In this document: positions 7,845-17,066 of the stretch, in pieces | How the letters are laid out: every line of letters starts with the position of its first letter | How positions within the stretch are numbered: position 1 is the stretch's first letter | DNA from: Streptomyces hygroscopicus | GTDB lineage: Bacteria > Actinomycetota > Actinomycetes > Streptomycetales > Streptomycetaceae | Direction: 5' to 3' | Length of the DNA stretch: 64,000 nucleotides | Assembly: GCA_002021875.1 (NCBI GenBank) | Contig: CP018627.1 | Span: 8,928,001 to 8,992,000 of the forward strand | Position numbers and translations under genes: made by a program | Notes under the pieces: model-generated | Told to the model about the DNA's origin: nothing | Seen by the model: only the letters and a program-made list of their open reading frames with translations | Database searches by the model: none

Positions 7845-8849
7845 TCAGACGGCCGGTGCCCGCGCCTCCCGGGCCCGGAACGCACGGCGGTAGTCGTGTG
7901 GCGGCACTCCCACCGCCCGGGTGAAGTGGCGGCGCAGGTTGGCCGCCGTGCCCAGCCCGCACAGCTCCGCGATCCGGTCCACCGGCAGACCGCCGCCCTC
8001 CAGCAGCTCCCGGGCACGCGCGATCCGCTGACCCTGCAGCCAGCGCAGCGGCGTCGTGCCCGTGGCGGCGTGGAAGCGGCGGGCCAGGGTGCGCGGGCTG
8101 GTGTGGGCGCGGCGGGCGAGGTCGGCGACGGTCAACGGCTCATGCAGCCGCTCGGCGGCCCAGTGCAGCAGCGGGGCGAGTGAGTCGTCGGTGCGCTCCG
8201 GCAGCGGCGCCTCGATGTACTGGGCCTGGCCGCCGGGCCGGTGGGCGGGCGCGACGAGCTGCCGGGCCAGGGTGTTGGCCGCCTCGGTGCCGTAGTCCTC
8301 GCGCACCAGATGCAGACAGACGTCGATGCAGGCCGTGGACCCCGCCCCGGTCAGCACATCGCCGTGGTCGACATAGAGCACGGACGGATCGAGCCGTACG
8401 GCCGGATAGCGCTCGGCGAACAGCGCCGCGTACATCCAGTGGGTGGCCGCCGTACGGCCGTCGAGAAGTCCGGTCGCGGCGAGGGTGAACGCGCCCGAGC
8501 ACAGCGACACGATGCGGGCGCCGCGCCGATGGGCCTCGCGCAGCGCGGCGATCAGCTCCTCGGGCGGATCGCCGCGCACATCGGCCGAGGCCGGGACGAT
8601 CACCGTGTCCGCGGTGATCAGCTCCTCGGTGCCGTACGGGGTGTGGGCGGCGAACCACGAACGGGTGGCGACCGGGTCACCGGCCTCCGAACCGCCCGGT
8701 CCGATCGCACAGACCCGCAGCTCGTACCAGGGGTCGGGGAGTCCTGGGCGATCGGTGCCGAAGACATGGCAGGGCACCGCCAGGTCGAAGATCGGCATGC
8801 CCGGGGTGACGGCGAGGGCTATGGACCGCATGGCAGAAATGTAGCGCAT
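7845..8849 (-). CDS. GlxA-type transcriptional regulator (DJ-1/PfpI + AraC HTH)
   Basis: A 334-residue regulator. Residues ~7-190 form a DJ-1/PfpI class-I amidotransferase-like domain, with the elbow VSLCSGAFTLAATGLLDGRTAATHW. The C-terminal ~110 residues hold the two AraC-type helix-turn-helices (VADLARRAHTSPRTLARRFHAATG and IAELCGLGTAANLRRHF). Start ATG at 8849 was preferred over ATG 8831 because only the former has an AGGAG 8 bp upstream. It is divergent from an MFS exporter with a 54-bp gap, so it most likely controls that gene. Ligand unknown. Confidence 0.88.
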   Translation of the reverse strand: MRYISAMRSIALAVTPGMPIFDLAVPCHVFGTDRPGLPDPWYELRVCAIGPGGSEAGDPVATRSWFAAHTPYGTEELITADTVIVPASADVRGDPPEELIAALREAHRRGARIVSLCSGAFTLAATGLLDGRTAATHWMYAALFAERYPAVRLDPSVLYVDHGDVLTGAGSTACIDVCLHLVREDYGTEAANTLARQLVAPAHRPGGQAQYIEAPLPERTDDSLAPLLHWAAERLHEPLTVADLARRAHTSPRTLARRFHAATGTTPLRWLQGQRIARARELLEGGGLPVDRIAELCGLGTAANLRRHFTRAVGVPPHDYRRAFRAREARAPAV

Positions 8850-8903
8850 GCTGTCACTCCTGCCACTCGTTCCGCCGTGCCCCGGGGCCGATGCTGGACG
8901 GGC

Positions 8904-10448
8904 ATGACGACCCCTTCCTCCAAGGCCCAGGGGAGCGGTGTGCCCGCGGCCACCCCCGACCCGGCTCCCGCCCCCGCCCCCAGCCGTCGGCGCTGGCTGA
9001 TCCTCGCCGTCGCGTCGGCGGCCCAGTTCCTCGCCGTGCTCGACATGATCGCGGTCAACATCGCCTTCCCGGCGATCGGCGCGGACTTTCGCTCCGCGTC
9101 CACCGCCGAGCTGTCCTGGGTGCTCAACGCCTACACCATCGTGCTCGCGGCGCTGCTGGTCCCGGCCGGTCGGCTGGCCGACGCGATCGGCGGGCGGCGT
9201 TCGTTCCTGACCGGCATCGCGCTGTTCGGGCTCGCCTCGGTCGCCTGTGGCGCCGCCCCCGGGCTCGGCACGCTGATCGCGGCGCGCGTGGTGCAGGGCG
9301 TGGCGGCGGCCGTCCTGGTGCCCACCTCCCTCTCGCTCGCCCTGCCCGCCTTCCCGCCCCGAGAACGGGCCACGGCCGTTGGCGTCTGGACGGCGGTGAG
9401 CGCGGTCGCGGCGAGTGCGGGGCCGGTGGCGGGCGGTCTGCTGGCCGCCTTCGACTGGCGCTGGATCTTCCTCGTCAATCCGCCCGTGGTGCTGCTGGCA
9501 TGGGGGGCCGGGCTGCGGCTGCTGCCGCGTACCGGGCCCGTCCGTACCGGGCCCGTCCGTACCGGGCCCGTCCGTACCGGGCCCGTCCGCATCGGGCCCG
9601 TCCCCGGTGAGCGCCGCCGCCTCGATCCGCTGGGCACGCTGCTCGTCCTCCTCGGCACCGGGGCCCTCACCACCGCCTGCGTCGAGGCCGCGGACTGGGG
9701 CTACGGCGCCCCGGCCACCCTCGGCTTCCTCGCAGTCGGCCTGATCACGGGTGCCCTGGCCGTGGCGCACGTACGCCGCCATCCGGACCCGGTGGTGGAC
9801 CCGGCGCTGTTCCGGACCCGTGCCTTCACCGCCGCCACGCTCGGGCTGCTCAGCTACTTCCTCGCCTACGCCGCCTCGATCCTCGCCGCGACCCTGCTGT
9901 TCACCGGGGCATGGGGCTGGTCCTCGGCCCGGGCCGGCCTTGCCGTCACGCCCTGGCCGCTCACCGTCCTGGTGGTGTCGACGCTGTCGGGGCGGATCGT
10001 CCGGGCGCTGGGGGAGCGGACCACGGCCGTCGTGGGCGGGCTGTGCTTCGCCGCGGGGCCGGTGTGGTGGCTGCTCCTCGCGGGCGGCGACGGTGCGCAC
10101 TACGCCGTGGAGTTCATGCCCGGGCTGGTGCTCACCGGGATCGGCGCGGGGCTCTACCAGCCGGTGATGTTCTCGGCCGCCGGGCTGCTTCCGGCCCGTC
10201 AGCTCTCCCTCGGCTCCGGGGTGCTGATGATGTCCCGGCAGGGCGGCTCGGCCCTGGGCGTCGCGGCGCTGGTCGTGATCACCGGGGGCGCCGCACGGCC
10301 GGGGCTGGACGCGCTGCGCGCCGGGTGGGTCTTCACGGCGGTGACCGCCGCGCTCGCGGCCGTCGCGGGCGCCGCTTTGCGTACGGGAGTTCGGGTCGAC
10401 CCCGGGGAGAACGGCGGATCCGGCACGGACCCGCTACGGCACCATTGA
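8904..10448 (+). CDS. MFS drug/metabolite exporter (DHA2, 14-TM type)
   Basis: A 514-residue major facilitator protein. After a Pro/Ala-rich cytoplasmic tail (residues 1-30), membrane segments begin at RWLILAVASAAQFLAVLDM. The DHA2 signature LDMIAVNIAFPAIGADF and motif A-like GRLADAIGGRR are both seen, and the number of hydrophobic segments suits a 14-TM proton antiporter. It probably exports a toxic compound sensed by the divergent GlxA-type regulator. The loop after about the sixth TM contains five direct copies of the pentapeptide RTGPV, encoded by a perfect 15-bp tandem repeat. No obvious ribosome site precedes ATG 8904. Confidence 0.87.
   Translation: MTTPSSKAQGSGVPAATPDPAPAPAPSRRRWLILAVASAAQFLAVLDMIAVNIAFPAIGADFRSASTAELSWVLNAYTIVLAALLVPAGRLADAIGGRRSFLTGIALFGLASVACGAAPGLGTLIAARVVQGVAAAVLVPTSLSLALPAFPPRERATAVGVWTAVSAVAASAGPVAGGLLAAFDWRWIFLVNPPVVLLAWGAGLRLLPRTGPVRTGPVRTGPVRTGPVRIGPVPGERRRLDPLGTLLVLLGTGALTTACVEAADWGYGAPATLGFLAVGLITGALAVAHVRRHPDPVVDPALFRTRAFTAATLGLLSYFLAYAASILAATLLFTGAWGWSSARAGLAVTPWPLTVLVVSTLSGRIVRALGERTTAVVGGLCFAAGPVWWLLLAGGDGAHYAVEFMPGLVLTGIGAGLYQPVMFSAAGLLPARQLSLGSGVLMMSRQGGSALGVAALVVITGGAARPGLDALRAGWVFTAVTAALAAVAGAALRTGVRVDPGENGGSGTDPLRHH
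9528..9602 (+). repeat. Five 15-bp tandem repeats inside the MFS gene
   Basis: The 15-bp unit CGTACCGGGCCCGTC is repeated four times exactly, with a fifth copy carrying changes at the start (CGCATCGGGCCCGTC). It encodes R-(T/I)-G-P-V five times, residues 209-233. The period is a multiple of three, so copy-number change keeps the frame. Near-identity of the units suggests a recent expansion. Confidence 0.95.
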
Positions 10449-10533
10449 CGTGCCCGTGCCAGCTGCCTAGCGTGCTGACCGGTCCCTGGATTCTCCGCAG
10501 GCCTGACGACGACGAGCTGAGCGGGGAGGGCGG

Positions 10534-11265
10534 ATGAGCCTTTTCGAGGACGGACGGCCCTTCCTGCACGCGCTTCCGGCCGACGACCGGCGCGCACTGC
10601 TCGCCCTCGGCACCCCCCGGGCCTACGCCCCCGGCGAGGTCGTGCTGCGCGAGCACGACCGTACGACCTTCGTCGTCGCGATCACCTCCGGCTGGGCCAC
10701 CATCTCGGTGGAGACCGAGCGCGGGGTGCGGCTGATCCTGGCGCTGCGCGGGGTGGGCGAGGTCGTGGGCGACCAGGCCGCGGTGGACCACGGCTCACGC
10801 AGCGCCACCGTCACCGCGCTCGGCCGGATGGAGGCGGTGGTGGTCTCCGGCGACCGGTTCCGGGCCTATCTGGCCGCACGTCCCGTCGCGACCGTGCTGA
10901 TCATGCGCCAGTTCAGCTCCCGGCTCCGCAGCTCCGACGGGGAGCGGCGCTCACTCGCCTCGGAGAAGGTGCTGCAGCGGCTGGCGGCCCGGCTCGTCGA
11001 ACTCGCCGAGCGCACCGGCCACCCCGCCGCCGACGGGGCGATCACCGTCGATCTGCCGCTGCCCCAGCACGACATCGCGGCCGCGGTGGGCTCGACCCGG
11101 GAGGCGGTCGCCAAGGCGCTGCGGCTGCTGCGCGGCCAGGGCGTCGTCCGGACCGCCTCGCGCCGCTTCGTGGTGATGGACATCGGACTGCTGCGGCTGC
11201 TGGCCGAGGGACGGGCGGCGGGGGAGCACATCCCGGCGCGCCCCGCGACCGACCCCCGCGACTGA
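10534..11265 (+). CDS. Crp/Fnr-family transcriptional regulator
   Basis: A 243-residue protein with a cyclic-nucleotide-binding-like beta-barrel (~residues 10-120, including YAPGEVVLREHD and GEVVGDQAAVDHG) and a C-terminal winged HTH (~165-215). The recognition region is LPLPQHDIAAAVGSTREAVAKALRLL. No cysteine cluster for an Fe-S centre is visible, so it is not Fnr-like oxygen sensing. Whether it binds cAMP cannot be judged. ATG 10534 follows GGGAGGG. It lies 85 bp after the MFS gene and 260 bp before a two-gene set of unknown function, which it may control. Confidence 0.85.
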   Translation: MSLFEDGRPFLHALPADDRRALLALGTPRAYAPGEVVLREHDRTTFVVAITSGWATISVETERGVRLILALRGVGEVVGDQAAVDHGSRSATVTALGRMEAVVVSGDRFRAYLAARPVATVLIMRQFSSRLRSSDGERRSLASEKVLQRLAARLVELAERTGHPAADGAITVDLPLPQHDIAAAVGSTREAVAKALRLLRGQGVVRTASRRFVVMDIGLLRLLAEGRAAGEHIPARPATDPRD

Positions 11266-11302
11266 GCGCGGGCGCGCACTTTCCACGCGTCCTCCGGGAC
11301 TG

Positions 11303-11316
11303 TGTAAACGGCTACA
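11303..11316. promoter_or_regulatory. Weak TGTA-N6-TACA dyad in the gap after the Crp/Fnr gene
   Basis: TGTAAACGGCTACA is a short dyad in the 260-bp gap between the Crp/Fnr gene and the P-loop protein gene. It resembles a degenerate Crp-type site in geometry only. Listed because a Crp-family gene is adjacent; evidence is weak. Otherwise the gap shows no protein-like frame. Confidence 0.2.
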
Positions 11317-11525
11317 GCCGCCCCGCCGTTCCCCGGCGACCCTGGAGTGGCACAAAGGGCGCGGGACCGTGAGCGACGGGGGTGCGCACGGCCCAGTGCC
11401 CCGCACCGGAGAAGGGCGGCGGGGCGGGCAGGGGGAGAAACCCCGCCGCCCGCTTCGGGCATTCACCGGCACCCCGTCACCACCACAGCGGGAAGCGGGG
11501 GCCACGGCATGAAGGACGGCGGGCG

Positions 11526-13721
11526 ATGAGCGCATCGGAAGACGTCGACGCCCCGGCGGAGTCGCGGGGACGACGGCTGGACATCCCCAAGAGCGGCCCG
11601 CTGGACGGGGCGGGCCAGCCGGGCGGTGCCCGCACGGCGCGCGAGGCGCGCGCCCATCTGCATATCGCCGTCGGCCCCGCCCGGCTCTGCGCCGAACCGG
11701 CGCCGTACCCCCTCCCCGAAGGCCCGGTGGCCCGCGAGGAGTTGGACCGGCTGCGGCGGCTCTACCGGACCGTTCCCGGCTATGCCGCGATGCGCGACCA
11801 TCTGCGGCGCACGGGCCTGCTGGCGCTGTGCGGCGAACCCGGCACCGGCCGAGCCTGGACCGGGCTCGCCCTCCTCGCCGAACTGTCCGAGCTGGCCGGC
11901 GGCGGGGTCTCCCGGCTGGGGTCCGGCATTCCGCATGGGCTCGGCAGCCCACACTTGTCCGGCCTCCCGCTCGGTTCCGGCCCCCCGCTTTCCGGCATCC
12001 CGTACGGGCCCGGTATTCCGGACGGTTCCGGCACCCCGCATGAGACCGGCATCTCCCACGGTTCCGGCATCCTCCACGGGGCGTCCGGTGTGGAGAAGAC
12101 CGAGCGGGGCCACGGCTATCTCCTCGAACTCCCCGCCGATCAGCCGGACTTCGCGATCGAGCCCCTGCTGGACCGGCTGCGTGCCCACTTCGCCGGGCAT
12201 GAGGCGTTCTGCGTCGTCCTGGTCGCGGGCGGCCCGGCCGCCGACCGGCTGTTGCGAGGCCGCCGCCACGCCGTGCCGTACGAGCCCCCGGCCGCCGCCG
12301 ACGTTCTCGACCGCCACCTCACCGAGCTGCTCGCCGTCCGCCCTACGGGGTTGCTGGAGACGGCCCGCGCCACCGCTCGGCGCCCCGAACTGGCCGAGGC
12401 GCTCGGCCTGGACGAGCCGCGGCCCGGCGAGGCCGCCCGGCTCGCGGGCCTGCTGGCCGCGCACGCCGAGGGCAGGCTGTCCGAGGAGCGGCTGCTGGAG
12501 CACTGCCGGTCGTTCGCCCCGGACCAGGCCCGTGCGTGGTTCCTGGAGGCCGGGCGCCGCGGCACCCTGCCCGCCGCGCTGCCCGCGCTGCGCGCCGCCG
12601 CGCTGCGGATCGCGCTCGCCGTCTTCAACGGCTCGGCGCACAGCCTCATGGCGGAGGCCGCCGAACTGCTGGCCTGGGAACTGGCCGTCACGCTCGATCC
12701 GCAGTACGCGCCAGGGCGCCCGCTGTTCGCCGCCCGCCCCGGGGCCTCGCTCGCCACGGCGCGCGCGGTCCACGGCGACGGGGTGGAGGACCTCGGGGAC
12801 GCGTCGGTGCCCGTGCGCGCGGTGTGGTTCGAGGGGCGGCGGCTGGCGCCCGCCGTGCTCCACGAGTCCTGGGACGCCCACCACAACCTACGCGGCCCGA
12901 TGGCCCGTTGGCTGCGCGGGCTGTGCGACGATCCGCGCCCGCAGGTGTGGGTGCGCGCGGCGGTCGCCGCGGGCGCGCTGTGTGCCCGCGACTACCTCTA
13001 CGGCCTGGTCGAGCTGGCGCTGCCGCTGGCCCGTACCGACAGCCCGGTGCAGCGGATGGCGGCGGCCACCGCACTCGCCGAGGCGTCCCGCGCCCCCGGG
13101 GTGCGCCCCGCCGTGAACGGGCTGCTGCGGGACTGGGCGCGCGGCGACGACGAGCGGGAGCGCGAGACCGCCGCGCTCGCCCACGGCTACGGACTGGCGG
13201 CGGGTTCCATCGTGGCGTCCCTGGAGGAACTCGGCCGGATCGCCTGCGCCGACGACGGCCGCAGCACCTCCTACAGCGTGCTGCGGCTGCTGGCCGGGAC
13301 CGAGCCGGAGACCGTGCTGACCGCGCTCACCCGCTGGCTGCGCGACACCCGGCGGCCCCGCCGGGACCTGGCGCTGCTCACGGTGTTGCGCGCGGTCACC
13401 ACCCGCACCTCGCATCTGTGGGGGCTGTGCGAGGTGCCGGAGCTGGAGCCGTACGCCGCCTGGCCGCTGGCCACGGCGGTGCTGGCGGCCCATCCGGGGT
13501 GCGCGCCGCGGCTGGCCGAGCTGCTGCGGGCCGCGCTGACCTGGGCCAGATCGGCCGGGGCGGCCGAGGACGCGCTGGTCGGCTGGATCCGGCGGGCGGC
13601 CGGCGATGAGCGGCAGCTGACGGTGTTGTGCGGCTTTCTGCCGCGGCTGGCGCAGGACGGCGACGAGCCGCTCGACGCCGCGGCGGCCACGCGGATACGG
13701 GAGGTGCTGGAGGCGCTGTGA
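11526..13721 (+). CDS. Large protein of unknown function with a degenerate P-loop and helical-repeat C-terminus
   Basis: A 731-residue protein I do not recognise. Residues 103-112 (GEPGTGRAWT) look like a P-loop with Arg in place of Lys, followed by helix TGLALLAELSEL. A Gly/Ser/Pro/His low-complexity stretch (~133-187) follows. Then come strands such as GYLLELPADQ and AFCVVLVAGG that could be AAA core elements. From ~470 onward the chain is Ala/Leu-rich with repeated helices (HEAT/armadillo-like, e.g. VRAAVAAGALCARDYLYGLV). No signal peptide or TM. ATG 11526 is in-frame near GGCGGGCG. It is followed after 14 bp by a membrane-protein gene and probably works with it. Confidence 0.5.
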   Translation: MSASEDVDAPAESRGRRLDIPKSGPLDGAGQPGGARTAREARAHLHIAVGPARLCAEPAPYPLPEGPVAREELDRLRRLYRTVPGYAAMRDHLRRTGLLALCGEPGTGRAWTGLALLAELSELAGGGVSRLGSGIPHGLGSPHLSGLPLGSGPPLSGIPYGPGIPDGSGTPHETGISHGSGILHGASGVEKTERGHGYLLELPADQPDFAIEPLLDRLRAHFAGHEAFCVVLVAGGPAADRLLRGRRHAVPYEPPAAADVLDRHLTELLAVRPTGLLETARATARRPELAEALGLDEPRPGEAARLAGLLAAHAEGRLSEERLLEHCRSFAPDQARAWFLEAGRRGTLPAALPALRAAALRIALAVFNGSAHSLMAEAAELLAWELAVTLDPQYAPGRPLFAARPGASLATARAVHGDGVEDLGDASVPVRAVWFEGRRLAPAVLHESWDAHHNLRGPMARWLRGLCDDPRPQVWVRAAVAAGALCARDYLYGLVELALPLARTDSPVQRMAAATALAEASRAPGVRPAVNGLLRDWARGDDERERETAALAHGYGLAAGSIVASLEELGRIACADDGRSTSYSVLRLLAGTEPETVLTALTRWLRDTRRPRRDLALLTVLRAVTTRTSHLWGLCEVPELEPYAAWPLATAVLAAHPGCAPRLAELLRAALTWARSAGAAEDALVGWIRRAAGDERQLTVLCGFLPRLAQDGDEPLDAAAATRIREVLEAL
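11923..12087 (+). repeat. Degenerate in-frame tandem repeat (Gly-Ser-Gly-Ile-Pro type)
   Basis: Imperfect 21-24 bp units of the type GGTTCCGGCATCCCGCACGG encode GSGIPHG-like peptides (GSGIPHG, GSGPPLSGIPYG, GSGTPHE, GISHGSGILHG). The array splits the putative P-loop part from the remaining nucleotide-binding-like core and looks like an expanded flexible linker. Confidence 0.75.
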
Positions 13722-13735
13722 GGAGAGAGACATCG

Positions 13736-14524
13736 ATGGTGAAAGAGACAGAGGACCCGACAACCACGGAGATCACAGACGACACCACGGCGGAGCGGGC
13801 GAGGACGGCGGGCGCGGGGGTTCGCCGAGTCTCGGTCACCGGGGCGCGGATGCTGCGCGAGGCGCTGCGCCACGGCGGGGACGACCTGCCCGCGGCACTG
13901 CGGGGGGCCGATGACGGCCTGTTGCTGAGCGCGCTGGACGAGGGGCTGCCCGCCGAGCGGGCCACCCGTGTCGTGGTCGAGCTGGTGCGCCGCGCGCCCG
14001 AGCGTGGACCGGAGCTGGCGGACGCGGTCTGCGAGAAGGTGCTGCTCGCCCAGCTCTATCTCGACCCGCCGCCCCGCGCCCAGGGCGGTGCGGACGGACC
14101 GGCCGCGGACCCCGGCCGCCGGCTGCGGGTGCGCAACGCGCTGATGCTGTACGAGGGGCTGGTCCGCCCGTACGCGCAGCGCGGCGCGGTGCCGGAGCTG
14201 ATGGCATGCGTCCTGCCCGGCCTGTGGACGGCCGCCGACGGCGCGGGCCGTGAGGTGGTGCGCCGGATCGCCGGCACCCGGCAGCTCACGGGGTTCGGCG
14301 AGAAGGGCTGGAAGGCGCTGTTCGGCGGCGTGGCCGAGGAGTGCCGGGAGCACGAGGAGGCGGCGGCCCGCGCCACCCGGCGCGAGGCACGGCGGCGGTG
14401 GCGGCGCGGGGGCGCCGACGACGGTGGCGGGCTCGATCTGAAGCCCGGCCAGCTATGGGTCTCAGCGCTGCTGGGGTTCATCGCGGTCGCCCTGGTGCTG
14501 ATCGTGGTGATCGCGGCCGGATAG
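13736..14524 (+). CDS. Tail-anchored membrane protein of unknown function
   Basis: A 262-residue protein with an acidic Thr-rich N-terminus ([16 protein letters not shown]) and a helical cytoplasmic body. A very basic Arg/Ala stretch ([15 protein letters not shown]) sits before a single C-terminal transmembrane helix ([22 protein letters not shown]), which ends at the stop. With no N-terminal signal, it should be tail-anchored with its body in the cytoplasm. ATG 13736 follows GAGGAGAGAG. It lies 14 bp after the 731-residue P-loop protein, which implies one operon and possibly a membrane tether for it. No family recognised. Confidence 0.6.
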   Translation: MVKETEDPTTTEITDDTTAERARTAGAGVRRVSVTGARMLREALRHGGDDLPAALRGADDGLLLSALDEGLPAERATRVVVELVRRAPERGPELADAVCEKVLLAQLYLDPPPRAQGGADGPAADPGRRLRVRNALMLYEGLVRPYAQRGAVPELMACVLPGLWTAADGAGREVVRRIAGTRQLTGFGEKGWKALFGGVAEECREHEEAAARATRREARRRWRRGGADDGGGLDLKPGQLWVSALLGFIAVALVLIVVIAAG

Positions 14525-14664
14525 CCGCCCTCGCGGCCGGATGGCCGCCCGCCGCCGACGGCGGGCCCGCCCCGCGCGGCGGAACCGCGGTGGCCATCGC
14601 GATCAGCCCGAGTGATCGTGTCGCCGGGCGTTCACAACGGGCCGCGAGCGGCGAAGATGGGGGC

Positions 14665-15894
14665 ATGGGATTCCATGTCGACTCCGAGGCCGGGCGGCTG
14701 CGCCGCGTCATACTGCACCGCCCCGACCTGGAGCTCAAGCGGCTCACACCCACCAACAAGGACGCCCTCCTCTTCGACGACGTCCTGTGGGTGCGCCGCG
14801 CCCGCCAGGAGCACGACGGCTTCGCCGACGTCCTGCGCGACCGCGGGGTCGAGGTCCATCTCTTCGGGGATCTGCTCACCGAGAGCCTGGGCCTGCCGGA
14901 GGCGCGGGCGCTGGTGCTGGACCGGGTTTTCGACGAGAAGGAGTACGGGCCCCTGGCCACCGACCATCTGCGCGCCGCCTTCGACGAGCTGAGTGCCCCC
15001 GAGCTGACCGAGGCGCTGATCGGCGGCATGACCAAGCGGGAGTATCTGGGGCGGTACCCGGAGCCGGTCTCCGTCCGGTTCCACGCCATGGAGCCCGATG
15101 ACTTCCTGGTCAACCCGCTGCCGAACCACCTCTTCACCCGGGACGCCTCCGCGTGGGTGTACGACGGGGTGTCGATCAACGCGATGCGCTGGCCCGCCCG
15201 CTGGCACGAGACGGTGCACTACGAGGCCGTCTACCGCCATCACCCCCTCTTCGCCAAGGAGGACTTCCACGTCTGGTCGGAGGGGCAGGCCGCGTATCCC
15301 TCGACCATCGAGGGCGGTGATGTGCTGGTGCTCGGCAAGGGCGCGGTGCTGATCGGGATGAGCGAGCGGACCACTCCGCAGGCGGTGGAGATGATCGCGC
15401 ACCGGCTCTTCGAGGCCGGTTCGGCCCGGACTATCGTGGCGCTCGACATGCCCAAGGGGCGGGCGTTCATGCACCTGGACACCGTGATGACCATGGTGGA
15501 CGGGGACACCTTCACGCAGTACGCGGGGCTGGGGATGCTCCGCTCGTACACCATCGAGCCGGGCGCGGGCAGCAAGGACCTCAAGGTCACCGACCATCCG
15601 CCGGAGCATATGCACCGCGCGATAGCCGCGGCCCTCGGCCTGGACTCCATCCGCGTGCTCACGGCGACCCAGGACGTCCACGCGGCGGAGCGCGAGCAGT
15701 GGGACGACGGCTGCAATGTGCTCGCGGTCGAGCCGGGCGTGGTGGTCGCCTACGAGCGGAACGCGACGACCAACACCTATCTGCGCAAGTGCGGGATCGA
15801 GGTCATCGACATCCCGGGCAGCGAGCTGGGCCGGGGCCGGGGCGGGCCGCGGTGCATGAGCTGTCCGGTCGAGCGGGACCCGGTGGAGCCGTAG
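14665..15894 (+). CDS. arcA: Arginine deiminase
   Basis: A 409-residue guanidino-group hydrolase converting arginine to citrulline plus ammonia, the first step of the ADI route. The N-terminal [28 protein letters not shown] is family-typical. The catalytic cysteine is C397 in GGPRCMSCP, and the substrate-binding [12 protein letters not shown] and [11 protein letters not shown] segments are present. ATG 14665 was chosen by family start. Ornithine carbamoyltransferase follows after 167 bp, making the second step. No carbamate kinase (arcC) is in the window, so carbamoyl phosphate must be used elsewhere or by a distant kinase. Confidence 0.95.
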   Translation: MGFHVDSEAGRLRRVILHRPDLELKRLTPTNKDALLFDDVLWVRRARQEHDGFADVLRDRGVEVHLFGDLLTESLGLPEARALVLDRVFDEKEYGPLATDHLRAAFDELSAPELTEALIGGMTKREYLGRYPEPVSVRFHAMEPDDFLVNPLPNHLFTRDASAWVYDGVSINAMRWPARWHETVHYEAVYRHHPLFAKEDFHVWSEGQAAYPSTIEGGDVLVLGKGAVLIGMSERTTPQAVEMIAHRLFEAGSARTIVALDMPKGRAFMHLDTVMTMVDGDTFTQYAGLGMLRSYTIEPGAGSKDLKVTDHPPEHMHRAIAAALGLDSIRVLTATQDVHAAEREQWDDGCNVLAVEPGVVVAYERNATTNTYLRKCGIEVIDIPGSELGRGRGGPRCMSCPVERDPVEP

Positions 15895-15959
15895 GCGAGC
15901 CCGCGGACCCGTAACGCGGGCCTGCGGACCGTAATGCCAGGGTTCACCCCCTGGTCTCC

Positions 15960-15985
15960 GCATATATGCAGAGCATCGTATATGC
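15960..15985. promoter_or_regulatory. AT-rich palindrome, candidate ArgR (ARG-box-like) operator
   Basis: A 26-bp dyad with perfect 7-bp ends GCATATA and TATATGC and an inner ATGC-AGA-GCAT lies 76 bp upstream of the ornithine carbamoyltransferase start. It is AT-rich in a GC-rich background and has the half-site character (TGCAT) of bacterial ARG boxes. Regulator identity is inference. Confidence 0.5.
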
Positions 15986-16061
15986 TTCCATGGTTCCTGG
16001 CCGCGGCGCCATGCCGTAGCCCCTGATCCGCCGTGTTCGCCGTGACCTAGGAGCCACCCTT

Positions 16062-17066
16062 ATGGCGATTGACCTCACCGGCCGCCACTTCCTCAAGGAG
16101 CTGGACTTCACCGCCGACGAGTTCCGCCGCCTGATCGAGCTCGCCGCCGAGCTGAAGGCGGCCAAGCTCGCGGGCACCGAGGAGCGGCGGCTGCGGGGCA
16201 AGAACATCGCCCTGGTCTTCGAGAAGACCTCCACCCGCACCCGCTGTGCCTTCGAGGTCGCGGCCGCCGACCAGGGCGCCTCCACGACCTACCTCGATCC
16301 GGTCGGCTCACAGATCGGTCACAAGGAGTCGGTCAAGGACACGGCCCGGGTGCTCGGCCGGATGTACGACGCGATCGAGTACCGGGGCCACGGCCAGGGT
16401 GTCGTCGAGGAGCTCGCCGCGCACGCCGGGGTGCCCGTCTACAACGGCCTCACCGACGAGTGGCACCCCACCCAGATGCTCGCCGACGTGCTGACCATGA
16501 GCGAGCACAGCGACAAGCCGCTGGACCAGGTCGCCTACGCCTACCTCGGCGACGCCCGGTACAACATGGGCAACTCCTACCTCGTCACCGGCGCCCTGCT
16601 GGGCATGGACGTCCGCATCGTCGCGCCCAGCCTGCTGTGGCCCGACAGCACCATCGTGGAGCTGGCGCGCCAGCTCGCCACGTCCACCGGCGCCCGGATC
16701 TCGCTCACCGAGAACGTCGAGGAGGGCGTGCGCGGCGCGGACTTCGTCGCCACCGATGTGTGGGTGTCCATGGGTGAGCCCAAGGAGGTGTGGGACGAGC
16801 GGATAGCGCTGCTCGGGCCGTACGCGGTGACGATGGACGTGCTGCGCGCGACGGGCAACGACGCCGTGAAGTTCCTGCACTGCCTGCCGGCCTTCCACGA
16901 CCTGGGCACCGACGTCGGCCGGGAGATCCACGAGCGGCACGGGCTGACCGAGCTGGAGGTCACCGACGAGGTCTTCGAGTCCGAGTACTCCGTCGTCTTC
17001 GACGAGGCGGAGAACCGGATGCACACGATCAAGGCGGTGCTGGTCGCGACCCTCAGCGCTCCGTAG
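16062..17066 (+). CDS. argF: Ornithine carbamoyltransferase
   Basis: A 334-residue transcarbamoylase interconverting ornithine plus carbamoyl phosphate and citrulline plus phosphate. Carbamoyl-phosphate binding motif STRTR is at 57-61. HRH-equivalent EYRGHGQ and the ornithine loop HCLPA (273-277, with the conserved Cys) are present. A GGAG site lies upstream of ATG 16062. Position next to arginine deiminase suggests a catabolic (ArcB-like) or dual role rather than a purely biosynthetic one. A candidate ARG box precedes it. Its last 14 bp overlap the 3' end of the convergent ATPase gene. Confidence 0.93.
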   Translation: MAIDLTGRHFLKELDFTADEFRRLIELAAELKAAKLAGTEERRLRGKNIALVFEKTSTRTRCAFEVAAADQGASTTYLDPVGSQIGHKESVKDTARVLGRMYDAIEYRGHGQGVVEELAAHAGVPVYNGLTDEWHPTQMLADVLTMSEHSDKPLDQVAYAYLGDARYNMGNSYLVTGALLGMDVRIVAPSLLWPDSTIVELARQLATSTGARISLTENVEEGVRGADFVATDVWVSMGEPKEVWDERIALLGPYAVTMDVLRATGNDAVKFLHCLPAFHDLGTDVGREIHERHGLTELEVTDEVFESEYSVVFDEAENRMHTIKAVLVATLSAP

